35,993 bases of DNA from Actinomycetes bacterium (GTDB lineage: Bacteria; Actinomycetota; Actinomycetes; S36-B12). A program made the translations under genes and the position numbers. Below are positions 29,809 to 35,993 of this stretch, piece by piece; the stretch's first letter is position 1, and every line of letters starts with the position of its first letter. Where the stretch lies: assembly GCA_014190275.1 (NCBI GenBank), contig BJGE01000016.1, forward strand, positions 1-35,993, read 5' to 3'. The notes under the pieces are model-generated. The model saw nothing but the letters and a program-made list of their open reading frames with translations. It had not been told where the DNA came from and ran no database searches.

Positions 29809-31464
29809 TCACATGCGATCGGGTGCGCTGACCCCGAGCAACTGCAGCCCATTGAAAATAGTTTGTCGAGTCGCCGCACAGAGCCATAACCGAGCGACCT
29901 GCTCGGGGGTCAAGTCCTCATCACCACGCGGCAGGACCCGGCAACTGTCGTAGAACCGGTGGTAGATGGAGGCCAGATCCTCCAGATATCGAGCCACCCG
30001 ATGGGGTTCGCGTAATTCAGCAGCACCGGCCACCACCCGGGGGAACTCCGCGAGCGCACCAAGGAGCTCATTTTCCCGCTCATGCGACAGCAAACCGGCA
30101 ATAAAGTGCAAGTTCCGCCAGTCGATACCTAGTTCGGCTGCATTTCGCAACACCGAGGCAATGCGCGCATGGGCGTACTGCACATAAAACACCGGGTTGT
30201 CATTGGTGCGCAATGTGATGACCTCAAGATCGAGGGTCAATGGCGAATCAACCGGATACCGGATCAGCGAGTACCGAGCGGCATCGACACCGACTTCGTC
30301 AACCAACTCGTCCAGGGTGACGATATTGCCGGCTCGCTTGGATAACTTGACTTCCTCGCCCCCGCGCGTGATCTTCACGAGTTGCCCGATGAGCACTTCG
30401 ACCTGATCGAGTTGGTCGCCATTACATGCGGCGACCGCGCGCAATCTGTTTACGTAACCGTGGTGATCCGCACCTAGTAGGTATATACAAAGATCAAAGT
30501 CGCGCTCACGTTTGTTGACGTAATAGGCGGTATCGGAAGCAAAGTAGGTGTACTCGCCATCAGCCTTGACTAATACCCGGTCTTTATCGTCACCAAAATC
30601 AGTGGTGCGTAGCCACACCGCGCCGTCAAGTTCGTACACGTGGCCCTGTTCACGCAGTAGCTCTAAGCCATGTTCGACCGCGTTGGACTCGTGCAGTGCA
30701 CGTTCTGACGCCCATAGATCAAAACTAGTGCGGAACTGCTCAAGGACCTGCTGCTGCTGTTTGAGTTGGAGCGCGTACGCGGCCTCACGAAATGCAATAA
30801 ATTGCTCTTCGATTGGCAATTCCTTGATACTCGGGCGCGCGATAACTATTGCTGCCGCAAGATCATGGATATAGGCCCCCTGATAGCCATCCTCGGGGAT
30901 CTCCTGGTCGTGCGCTGCGGCCATTACGGAGGCACCGAACTTATCCAGTTGCACGCCACGATCGTTGATATAGAACTCGGTCGAAACCTGCGCACCAGCA
31001 GCAACAAGCACGCGGGCGATTGCATCGCCAACCGCAGCCCATCTGGTGTGGCCCAGATGCAATGGACCGGTCGGATTCGCGGAGATGAATTCGACGTTAA
31101 TGCGCCGGCCAGCGAGGGCTTGACCGGTGCCGAATTCGGCACCTGCCGCGACAATGATTTGGGCGGTTTGCCCCAAAGCGTCACTATCGAGTCGGATATT
31201 AATGAACCCCGGTCCGGCAATTTCGGCCGCACCAACCCCGGGGATTTCAGCGATCTTGGGTGCCAAGGACTCGGCAATCGCTTTGGGGGGTAGCCCGGCC
31301 GGTTTGGCCAGCGCGAGGGCAATATTGGTGGCGTAATCCCCGTGTTCACGTGATTTTGGGCGTTCCAGCTTAAATTCCGCCGGGAGATCAACGCTGAGCC
31401 CAGACTCGGTTAGCCAGGCCAGTACGGCGCCGCGCACGCACAAAGCTAGGGCCTCAGGGGTCAC
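29809..31464 (-). CDS. argS: arginyl-tRNA synthetase
   Basis: This class I synthetase, 551 residues, charges tRNA-Arg. It has the N-terminal additional domain (about 1-110), the HIGH motif as HLGH (136-139) in ANPTGPLHLGHTRW, the KMSKS-equivalent LSKRAGNIV and a C-terminal helical DALR anticodon domain ending GVSAPDRM. The GTG at 31464 has a -10-like hexamer six bases upstream. It is divergent from the cold-shock gene. A cognate tRNA-Arg(CCG) gene lies 2.6 kb away. Confidence 0.98.
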   Translation of the reverse strand: MTPEALALCVRGAVLAWLTESGLSVDLPAEFKLERPKSREHGDYATNIALALAKPAGLPPKAIAESLAPKIAEIPGVGAAEIAGPGFINIRLDSDALGQTAQIIVAAGAEFGTGQALAGRRINVEFISANPTGPLHLGHTRWAAVGDAIARVLVAAGAQVSTEFYINDRGVQLDKFGASVMAAAHDQEIPEDGYQGAYIHDLAAAIVIARPSIKELPIEEQFIAFREAAYALQLKQQQQVLEQFRTSFDLWASERALHESNAVEHGLELLREQGHVYELDGAVWLRTTDFGDDKDRVLVKADGEYTYFASDTAYYVNKRERDFDLCIYLLGADHHGYVNRLRAVAACNGDQLDQVEVLIGQLVKITRGGEEVKLSKRAGNIVTLDELVDEVGVDAARYSLIRYPVDSPLTLDLEVITLRTNDNPVFYVQYAHARIASVLRNAAELGIDWRNLHFIAGLLSHERENELLGALAEFPRVVAGAAELREPHRVARYLEDLASIYHRFYDSCRVLPRGDEDLTPEQVARLWLCAATRQTIFNGLQLLGVSAPDRM

Positions 31465-31470
31465 CCCCGG

Positions 31471-31476
31471 AGCGTA
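31471..31476 (-). promoter_or_regulatory. putative -10 of leaderless argS transcript
   Basis: TACGCT on the minus strand lies six bases before the argS GTG, with no Shine-Dalgarno between. It is about 16 bases from the -35 of the divergent cold-shock promoter. Confidence 0.5.
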
Positions 31477-31491
31477 ACCAGCAGATTTTGC

Positions 31492-31519
31492 TTGCTATCA
31501 CGGGGCAGGGGGCTATGCT
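31492..31519 (+). promoter_or_regulatory. promoter of cold-shock gene
   Basis: TTGCTA (31492-31497) and TATGCT (31514-31519) are separated by 16 bases, the best full promoter in the window. Transcription would start near 31526 and give a leader of about 160 bases before the cold-shock gene. Confidence 0.6.
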
Positions 31520-31632
31520 CCAACTAGGCAAGGCCAGATCAGCACCACCGTTCTATGGTGCTCACCTAGGTGGGCGTCGGAGTTTCTGAGCACGTGCACA
31601 GATGCCGGGACGAGGTTTGAACGGCTAGGCCA

Positions 31633-31656
31633 CGCGACGGGCGACCGTCCGTCGCG
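31633..31656 (+). promoter_or_regulatory. 5'-leader hairpin of cold-shock gene
   Basis: CGCGACGG and CCGTCGCG form a perfect eight-base stem around an eight-base loop, ending 11 bases before the ribosome-binding site AAGGAG (31668-31673). A stable leader structure next to the ribosome-binding site resembles the long structured leaders of known cspA genes, but thermosensing here is only inferred. Confidence 0.55.
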
Positions 31657-31683
31657 ACGTTCCGCGCAAGGAGAATGTGCACC

Positions 31684-31887
31684 ATGGCTCAAGGCACCGT
31701 GAAGTGGTTTAACGCTGAGAAGGGCTACGGCTTTATCGCCCAAGCCGACGGCGGACCGGACGTGTTCGTCCACTATTCGTCAATCCAGTCGGACGGCTAC
31801 CGTTCATTGGAAGAGAACCAGGCAGTGGAGTTTGAAATCGTTCAAGGCCCCAAAGGCCCACAGGCTGACAAAGTTACCGTTGGCTAG
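31684..31887 (+). CDS. cspA: cold-shock protein (CspA family)
   Basis: This is a 67-residue single-domain OB-fold RNA/DNA chaperone. It has RNP1 as KGYGFI (14-19) and RNP2 as VFVHY (28-32), and starts [12 protein letters not shown], typical of actinobacterial CspA. An in-frame ATG three codons earlier is disfavoured because it lies one base from the Shine-Dalgarno; the chosen ATG is ten bases away. A promoter, a long structured leader and a strong terminator frame it as a single-gene unit. Confidence 0.96.
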   Translation: MAQGTVKWFNAEKGYGFIAQADGGPDVFVHYSSIQSDGYRSLEENQAVEFEIVQGPKGPQADKVTVG

Positions 31888-31902
31888 TTGAACCTGCTTA
31901 AC

Positions 31903-31940
31903 GTGAAGGGCCTCGCCGACTGGCGGGGCCCCTCACTTTT
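31903..31940 (+). terminator. intrinsic terminator of cold-shock gene
   Basis: GTGA..GGGCC..CGCC pairs with GGCG..GGCCC..TCAC around a four-base loop GACT, followed by TTTT. With one mismatch and one G-U pair the stem is about 15 bases. It is the clearest intrinsic terminator in the window, 15 bases after the stop. The next 143 bases to the YihY-type gene show no clear element. Confidence 0.85.
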
Positions 31941-32083
31941 ATCACTTCCTAATCCCCCGATTCGCAAGTGACACTTAGTGATGTACCTAGATTCCGCACA
32001 AGTCAAACATCGAGCACGGAGAGTTTTGTAAGGAACCGATTAGGATCCGCCACACCAATTTACTCTTGCCACACCCGTCACAA

Positions 32084-32941
32084 TCAACACAGATTATTTT
32101 TGGCCAGAACGCGTTGGCGTTGCCCCTCGATCTCGGCACCAATTAGCAAACCGAGGAATCCGAGGTAGCACCAGAGTAAGAAGACCACCACCCCACCAAA
32201 TACCGCGATTGCCGACCCCAGGGTTGTTGAAAAATTCGCGTAGATGCCGACGCCGGCACTTACCGCTAGCAGCCAGAAGGTGCTGAAGATCGGGCCAAGT
32301 GCCGACCAAGGGATCGGCTTCGGATTATTCGGTGCATGCCGCAATACCCATCTGATTGCCAGCCAGATAAGTAGCGCACCAATTACCCAGTCAAGGATGC
32401 CAATACCCGAGAAGATTCGCACCTGCGTAGCGCCTAACCAACCCAGAATCCGGGGCAACACCGTCAGCGCAACGAATGCACCGACAACAACCAGCATCCC
32501 GATCAATGTGGTGAGAGTCGCAATGACTCTTGCCATGAAGCCGCGGCGTTTCGGTGCCGTTTCAAATACCCCATCAAGTGCCAAGCGCAACCCGAATACC
32601 ACTTTCGAGGCCGCATAGATTGCCACGATCAGGCCAACCAGCGACGTGACGGTCAAACCACTGACCGATGCGTGTTCGGTAGCATTTACCAGTGAATCAG
32701 TAATTGGCTTGAGCGCCTGTGCTTGGCTTGGGTCCTGCCCTGCCAAAGAATTCACCACCCTTTGAACTTGATCTGGGCCGAGTATGAGTCCGGCCATTGC
32801 GCCCACCACTACGGCTGCGGGCGCCACCGCTAGTGCGACGAAGTACGCCAACCCACCGGCAGCCAATGAGTTTCGGTGCTCGGTGCACCGTAGGCCGATA
32901 TCTCTTAGCGCGTAGCTGATGGCCCTTAGCCGTGGGTGCAC
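32084..32941 (-). CDS. YihY/BrkB-family membrane protein
   Basis: This is a membrane protein of about 285 residues with roughly six helices, of the YihY/BrkB family (once misnamed RNase BN). Family features are the N-terminal HRNSLAAGGLAYFVALAVAPA segment, the central SLVGLIVAIYAASKVVFGLRLALDGVF and the C-terminal VVVFLLWCYLGFLGLLIGAEI. Members are suspected transporters or lipid-related proteins, but function is unproven. The start is uncertain: the GTG at 32941 is chosen because the longer frame upstream is unlike the family and overlaps the divergent CDF gene. A TATGGT three bases before this GTG would place the transcript start inside the gene. Confidence 0.85.
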   Translation of the reverse strand: MHPRLRAISYALRDIGLRCTEHRNSLAAGGLAYFVALAVAPAAVVVGAMAGLILGPDQVQRVVNSLAGQDPSQAQALKPITDSLVNATEHASVSGLTVTSLVGLIVAIYAASKVVFGLRLALDGVFETAPKRRGFMARVIATLTTLIGMLVVVGAFVALTVLPRILGWLGATQVRIFSGIGILDWVIGALLIWLAIRWVLRHAPNNPKPIPWSALGPIFSTFWLLAVSAGVGIYANFSTTLGSAIAVFGGVVVFLLWCYLGFLGLLIGAEIEGQRQRVLAKNNLC

Positions 32942-33009
32942 AGGACCATAGTTGCACCCAGCCCTGATGCGCCCGAAAGGCTCATGCTGATTGATCGGTA
33001 ATGATCTGC

Positions 33010-33015
33010 CATGAT
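33010..33015 (+). promoter_or_regulatory. putative -10 of leaderless CDF transporter transcript
   Basis: CATGAT lies exactly six bases before the GTG at 33022 and supports that start over the in-frame ATG at 33001. No Shine-Dalgarno is present. Confidence 0.4.
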
Positions 33016-33021
33016 GACGCC

Positions 33022-33984
33022 GTGAGCCTAGGCGGCCTAACCGCGCGCGGCGATAACTCACCCGCACTCTTTTGGTGGGCCTGGTTATCAATAGCCGCGG
33101 CTATAGCAACGATCGCACTGAAGTATTGGGCCTATCTACTGACCGATTCGGTTGGTCTACTTTCCGACGCCCTAGAATCCGTGGTTAATCTGATCGCGGC
33201 TGTGGTGGCACTGATCGCCTTGATCATCGCTGCCCGCCCCGCCGACCGCACCCACCACTACGGCCATGGCAAGGTGGAGTATTTCTCGGCTGGCATCGAA
33301 GGACTGATGATCGTCGTTGCCGCGATAGTCATCCTGTATTCAGCCGTTGAGCGTCTCCTTCACCCACAACCCTTAGAGGCACTCGGCATCGGCCTACTGA
33401 TCACCTTGATCGCTACCGGAGTCAATGCCGCCGCCGGGTGGTTGATCTTGCGTGCTGGTCGCCTGCATCGATCAGTAACCCTTGTCGCCGATGGCAAACA
33501 TCTAATGACTGACGTCTGGACGTCAATAGGTGTCTTCATCGGCGTCGGCTTGGTGGCCCTAACCGGCTGGCTACCGCTCGACTCCATCGTTGCGATCGCC
33601 GTCGGTTTAAATATTTTGTGGACCGGGTTCGGCTTGGCTCGAATTTGTGTTCATGGCCTAATGGACCGAGCCCTTAACGCTGCGGATGAGGCCAGCGTCA
33701 TCGACGTCCTGAACTCATTTGTGTCGCAATACTCGCAGGGGGAATTGGCATTTCACGCCCTGAAGACCCGGGCCTCGGGCCAGCAGCGTTTTATCTCCAT
33801 GCACGTACTGGTGCCAGGGCGGTGGACGGTCGAAGCCGGTCACGATTTGGTCGAGAAAGTTGAATCGGCCATCGCTATCGCGCTTCCCGGAAGTCAGATC
33901 CAGACCCATCTGGAGCCAATTGAAGACCCGAGGTCCTATGACGATGCCGGCGATGGGCACGCGGGGATCGACACCAGCGCCTAG
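33022..33984 (+). CDS. cation diffusion facilitator metal transporter
   Basis: This 320-residue CDF-family efflux protein has six membrane helices and a C-terminal cytoplasmic domain (about 205-300). In helix 2 the metal-site region reads LLSDALESVVN (Asp49, with Glu52/Ser53 where FieF has its second Asp). Helix 5 has His160 and Asp164 in DGKHLMTDVWTS, the usual HxxxD. HHYGHGKVEYFSAGIEG follows helix 2. Metal choice (Zn, Fe, Mn, Cd or Co) cannot be read with confidence. The GTG start is backed by the -10-like hexamer six bases upstream. Confidence 0.9.
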   Translation: MSLGGLTARGDNSPALFWWAWLSIAAAIATIALKYWAYLLTDSVGLLSDALESVVNLIAAVVALIALIIAARPADRTHHYGHGKVEYFSAGIEGLMIVVAAIVILYSAVERLLHPQPLEALGIGLLITLIATGVNAAAGWLILRAGRLHRSVTLVADGKHLMTDVWTSIGVFIGVGLVALTGWLPLDSIVAIAVGLNILWTGFGLARICVHGLMDRALNAADEASVIDVLNSFVSQYSQGELAFHALKTRASGQQRFISMHVLVPGRWTVEAGHDLVEKVESAIAIALPGSQIQTHLEPIEDPRSYDDAGDGHAGIDTSA

Positions 33985-34066
33985 GCGCTGGCCACACTCT
34001 TAGCACCCCCACCCGGTTGCCGACCCGTGCTGCGGCACAATGTGCCATTGAGCGAAGTCGCTCTGC

Positions 34067-34139
34067 GCCTCCGTAGCTCAGGGGATAGAGCGCCGGTTTC
34101 CGGTACCGACGGTCGCAGGTTCGAATCCTGCCGGGGGCA
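34067..34139 (+). tRNA. tRNA-Arg (anticodon CCG)
   Basis: This folds as a 73-base cloverleaf. The acceptor GCCTCCG/CGGGGGC has one G-U pair; the D stem is GCTC/GAGC; the anticodon loop TTCCGGT has CCG at 34100-34102; the variable loop is five bases; the T arm is GCAGG-TTCGAAT-CCTGC; the discriminator is A. The anticodon stem CCGGT/ACCGA has a C-A mismatch at its top pair (27-43). CCA is not encoded. It decodes CGG. Confidence 0.95.
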
Positions 34140-34173
34140 CGTAAGTACCGGGTGGCGTAAGGAGTGAAGGACA

Positions 34174-34497
34174 ATGCCGTATCTGCTGCTCATGCTCGCC
34201 ATTTTGAGCGAGGTCATCGGCACCTTGTCACTGAAGGCCAGCGATGGCTTTACTCGCCTTTGGCCCTCGGTGGTCGTGGTAGTCGGCTACGGTCTCGCTT
34301 TTACCTTGCTGGCACAGACCCTTAAGAGCCTGGGAGTTGGTCCGACCTATGCGACCTGGTCTGCGCTTGGCACCGTTGGTGCGGCGATTGGCGGCTGGTT
34401 TATCTTCGGGGAAAAGATGAGCCCGGTCTCAATAGGCGGAATGGGGATCGTCATCGCTGGCATCGTAATCATGCAATGGGGCAGCGTTACCAGGTGA
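34174..34497 (+). CDS. small multidrug resistance (SMR) efflux protein
   Basis: This 107-residue membrane protein with four helices belongs to the EmrE/QacE-type SMR family, which exports quaternary ammonium compounds, guanidinium or other cations by proton antiport. The essential Glu13 lies in helix 1 (LAILSEVIGTLSLK). The TYATWSALGTVGAAIGGWFIFGE segment matches the conserved helix 3 region. The gene begins 34 bases after the tRNA with a GGAG/AAGG-type site upstream, and a transporter gene follows 10 bases later. Substrate is unknown. Confidence 0.92.
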   Translation: MPYLLLMLAILSEVIGTLSLKASDGFTRLWPSVVVVVGYGLAFTLLAQTLKSLGVGPTYATWSALGTVGAAIGGWFIFGEKMSPVSIGGMGIVIAGIVIMQWGSVTR

Positions 34498-34507
34498 GCC
34501 GGTCACG

Positions 34508-35167
34508 ATGAGCAACACTCGCTCCACTACCCAATTTGCAACCGTCACCACCGGCTATTACCCCGTTGTGGTTGCAGTTTTTTGCGGGCTTCTACTTATT
34601 TCCAATATCGGTGCCACCAAATTGATCGAGTTCGGCCCCATCATCACCGATGGTGGGGCCTTCTTGTTCCCGCTCGTTTATATCACCGGCGATGTCCTAA
34701 GTGAGGTTTACGGACTCAAGGCGGCCCGGCGCGCGATCTACCTTGGTTTCTTCCTCGCCGTGCTTGCTGCCTTGACTTTTTGGCTAGTGCAGATCTCGCC
34801 GCCGGCCAACGGATATGAGAACCAGGAAGCCTTTGAGGCGGTTTTAGGCTTCGTACCTCGCATCGTGCTCGCCAGCATCTGTGGTTACTTAGTCGGGCAA
34901 TTACTCAATGCGTACGTGCTGGTGAAAATTAAGGAACGCACCCAAGAAAAGGCCCTATGGGTGCGTCTTATTGGGTCGACGGTGATTGGCGAGCTGGCCG
35001 ACACGGTGGTCTTTTGCACTATTGCGTTTTACGGCATCATCACCGGTGGCGAGTTCTTAAATTACGTCGTAATTGGCTATCTCTACAAAACGCTCCTGGA
35101 AGTCGTTCTGCTTCCATTGACTTACCGCGTTATTTCTGCCGTAAAGCAGCATGAGCCAACCTATTAA
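34508..35167 (+). CDS. yhhQ: queuosine precursor transporter (YhhQ/QPTR family)
   Basis: This 219-residue polytopic membrane protein of the DUF165/YhhQ family imports queuine or preQ precursors for queuosine in tRNA. It shows LLISNIGATKLIEFG in helix 1, a FPLVYITGDVLSEVYG motif with the conserved acidic residues, and a C-terminal GSTVIGELADTVVF motif. It starts 10 bases after the SMR gene, probably in one transcript. No queuosine synthesis or tgt gene is seen in the window, so salvage is an inference. Confidence 0.9.
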   Translation: MSNTRSTTQFATVTTGYYPVVVAVFCGLLLISNIGATKLIEFGPIITDGGAFLFPLVYITGDVLSEVYGLKAARRAIYLGFFLAVLAALTFWLVQISPPANGYENQEAFEAVLGFVPRIVLASICGYLVGQLLNAYVLVKIKERTQEKALWVRLIGSTVIGELADTVVFCTIAFYGIITGGEFLNYVVIGYLYKTLLEVVLLPLTYRVISAVKQHEPTY

Positions 35168-35289
35168 TTGCCACCTTTCACGACACTTTCCAGTACAGAT
35201 CGCCTTTATGGTGCTAGTTTCATCCATATATGCACGGCTAATGCGTCCTACCGATACATTATTTTCGACTACAGAAGAGAAAGTGCATT

Positions 35290-35993
35290 ATGACACGCAG
35301 GATCGCATCCAACTGCTTTGCCGGGGTGATCGGGGTGTTGGCCCTAGCAACCATGTTTACCAACACAGCCACCGCCGCTGTTTGCGAAGTCGAAGTGTGC
35401 ACACCGTGGCCAACCACATTGCCCACCTACCCAACTACCACTCTCGAATACTTAGCCGGCCCACTGGCACAGCAGAATATGGAAGCTAAGCCTTATAGCA
35501 CTGGTAAAAATAAAATGTGGCTGCTCCCGGCAACCCCGGCTACCACGCAGTGGGGAGTCTTTGACAACACGGTAACCCCGGCCTTGTATATAAACTCTGG
35601 CGACTCGGTCGCTATCGAGACCCTTCGGGCTGGCAATGGGCAAGTTGTTCCTGGTATCTCAATCGAGCAATTGATAACAATTAACACGGCCGTGCCAGGG
35701 CGCGGCCCGCATACCGTTACCGGTCCAATTTACGTCAAAGGTGCTGAGCCAGGTGATGTTGTCGCCGTGCATATAAACAAGATTCGTATTCTGAGCAATG
35801 CAACTAATAACAGTTCACCAACAGGCGGGCTCTTCCCTACTATTTTCCCACCTCGAGTCGACAGCTACTACCTTGACAACGACAAGATGGAAGCTAAGTT
35901 CAATAAGCACATAACCATTCCGCTCGCCCCGTTCCCCGGTATTTTGGCGGTCGGGCGTCCGGACGCGGACTCAACCGGGAGGCTTTGCACCGT
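35290..35993 (+). CDS. secreted acetamidase/formamidase-family protein, cut by window edge
   Basis: This frame is open from the ATG at 35290 to the right edge (234 codons). The N-terminus MTRRIASNCFAGVIGVLALATMF followed by TATAA is a signal peptide with likely cleavage near residue 29-30. A Thr/Pro-rich stretch follows, then family features of FmdA/AmdA: TTQWGVFDN, SGDSVAIETL, GPIYVKGAEPGDVVAVHI and IPLAPFPGILAVGRPD. Family members hydrolyse formamide or acetamide and are usually cytoplasmic, so secretion is notable. A purine-rich AGAAGAGAAAG lies upstream of the ATG. Codon use and the 122-base upstream gap look AT-richer than neighbouring genes. Substrate unknown; the C-terminus is not in the window. 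Confidence 0.8.
   Translation, partial: MTRRIASNCFAGVIGVLALATMFTNTATAAVCEVEVCTPWPTTLPTYPTTTLEYLAGPLAQQNMEAKPYSTGKNKMWLLPATPATTQWGVFDNTVTPALYINSGDSVAIETLRAGNGQVVPGISIEQLITINTAVPGRGPHTVTGPIYVKGAEPGDVVAVHINKIRILSNATNNSSPTGGLFPTIFPPRVDSYYLDNDKMEAKFNKHITIPLAPFPGILAVGRPDADSTGRLCT

Noticed and set aside
32942-33091. Longer N-terminus for the YihY-family protein
   Set aside because: It would overlap the divergent CDF gene and its promoter, and the residues are basic and not membrane-like as expected for the family start.
35151-35489. Separate small plus-strand gene overlapping the yhhQ 3' end
   Set aside because: The product has no recognisable features and conflicts with the well-supported acetamidase/formamidase frame starting at 35290.

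Overview
The window is a dense, mostly minus-strand stretch of a chromosome from an actinobacterium (Actinomycetota). G+C is moderately high by eye, GTG starts are common, and the gene order argS-lysA-hom-thrC-thrB-rho-rpmE-prfA-prmC-tsaC-(glyA)-wecA-atpIBEFHAGDC followed by a PduO-type adenosyltransferase, murA and nucS is the classical actinobacterial arrangement, closest from memory to the Mycobacterium tuberculosis Rv1292-Rv1321 region. The ATP synthase also looks mycobacterial in type: a b-delta fusion, a c subunit almost matching the mycobacterial one as I remember it, an alpha C-terminal tail and a gamma loop. No genus can be named from the sequence. An uncultured aquatic actinobacterium is possible, but that is a guess.

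Layout, left to right in window coordinates. 1-6.2 kb (minus): two alpha/beta hydrolases, a small Cys/His protein, a two-module 3-hydroxyacyl-CoA dehydrogenase fusion, the mismatch endonuclease nucS, and an ethylmalonyl-CoA mutase-type B12 enzyme. 6.3-8.5 kb: a small membrane protein (+), murA (-) and the cobalamin adenosyltransferase (+), which can supply the B12 cofactor to the mutase. 8.5-16.5 kb (-): the nine-gene atp operon. 16.6-24.1 kb (-): wecA, glyA, tsaC-like, prmC, prfA, rpmE, rho. 24.2-27.5 kb (-): the threonine branch thrB, thrC, hom. 27.7-28.4 kb (+): an aquaporin inserted between hom and lysA. 28.4-31.5 kb (-): lysA and argS. 31.5-36 kb: a cold-shock gene (+), a YihY-type membrane protein (-), a CDF metal transporter (+), tRNA-Arg(CCG), an SMR efflux protein, a queuosine-precursor transporter, and the start of a secreted acetamidase/formamidase-family protein that runs off the right edge.

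The genes serve core functions: energy (atp), aspartate-family amino acids (lysA, hom, thrB, thrC), translation termination (prfA with its methylase prmC), tRNA modification and charging (tsaC-like, argS), transcription termination (rho), cell wall (murA, wecA) and one-carbon metabolism (glyA). I see no mobile element, CRISPR array, phage or defence island, and no clearly new multi-gene system.

The points most worth a second look are the mycobacterial-type ATP synthase, a repeated leaderless-promoter layout (a -10-like hexamer exactly 6 nt before the start codon at seven or eight genes), the Cys-to-Asp MurA, the tandem dehydrogenase whose two modules differ at the cofactor-binding position, a TsaC-like protein with altered signature residues, and RNA hairpins around rho, rpmE and cspA. 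No gene-free stretch exceeds about 220 bases.
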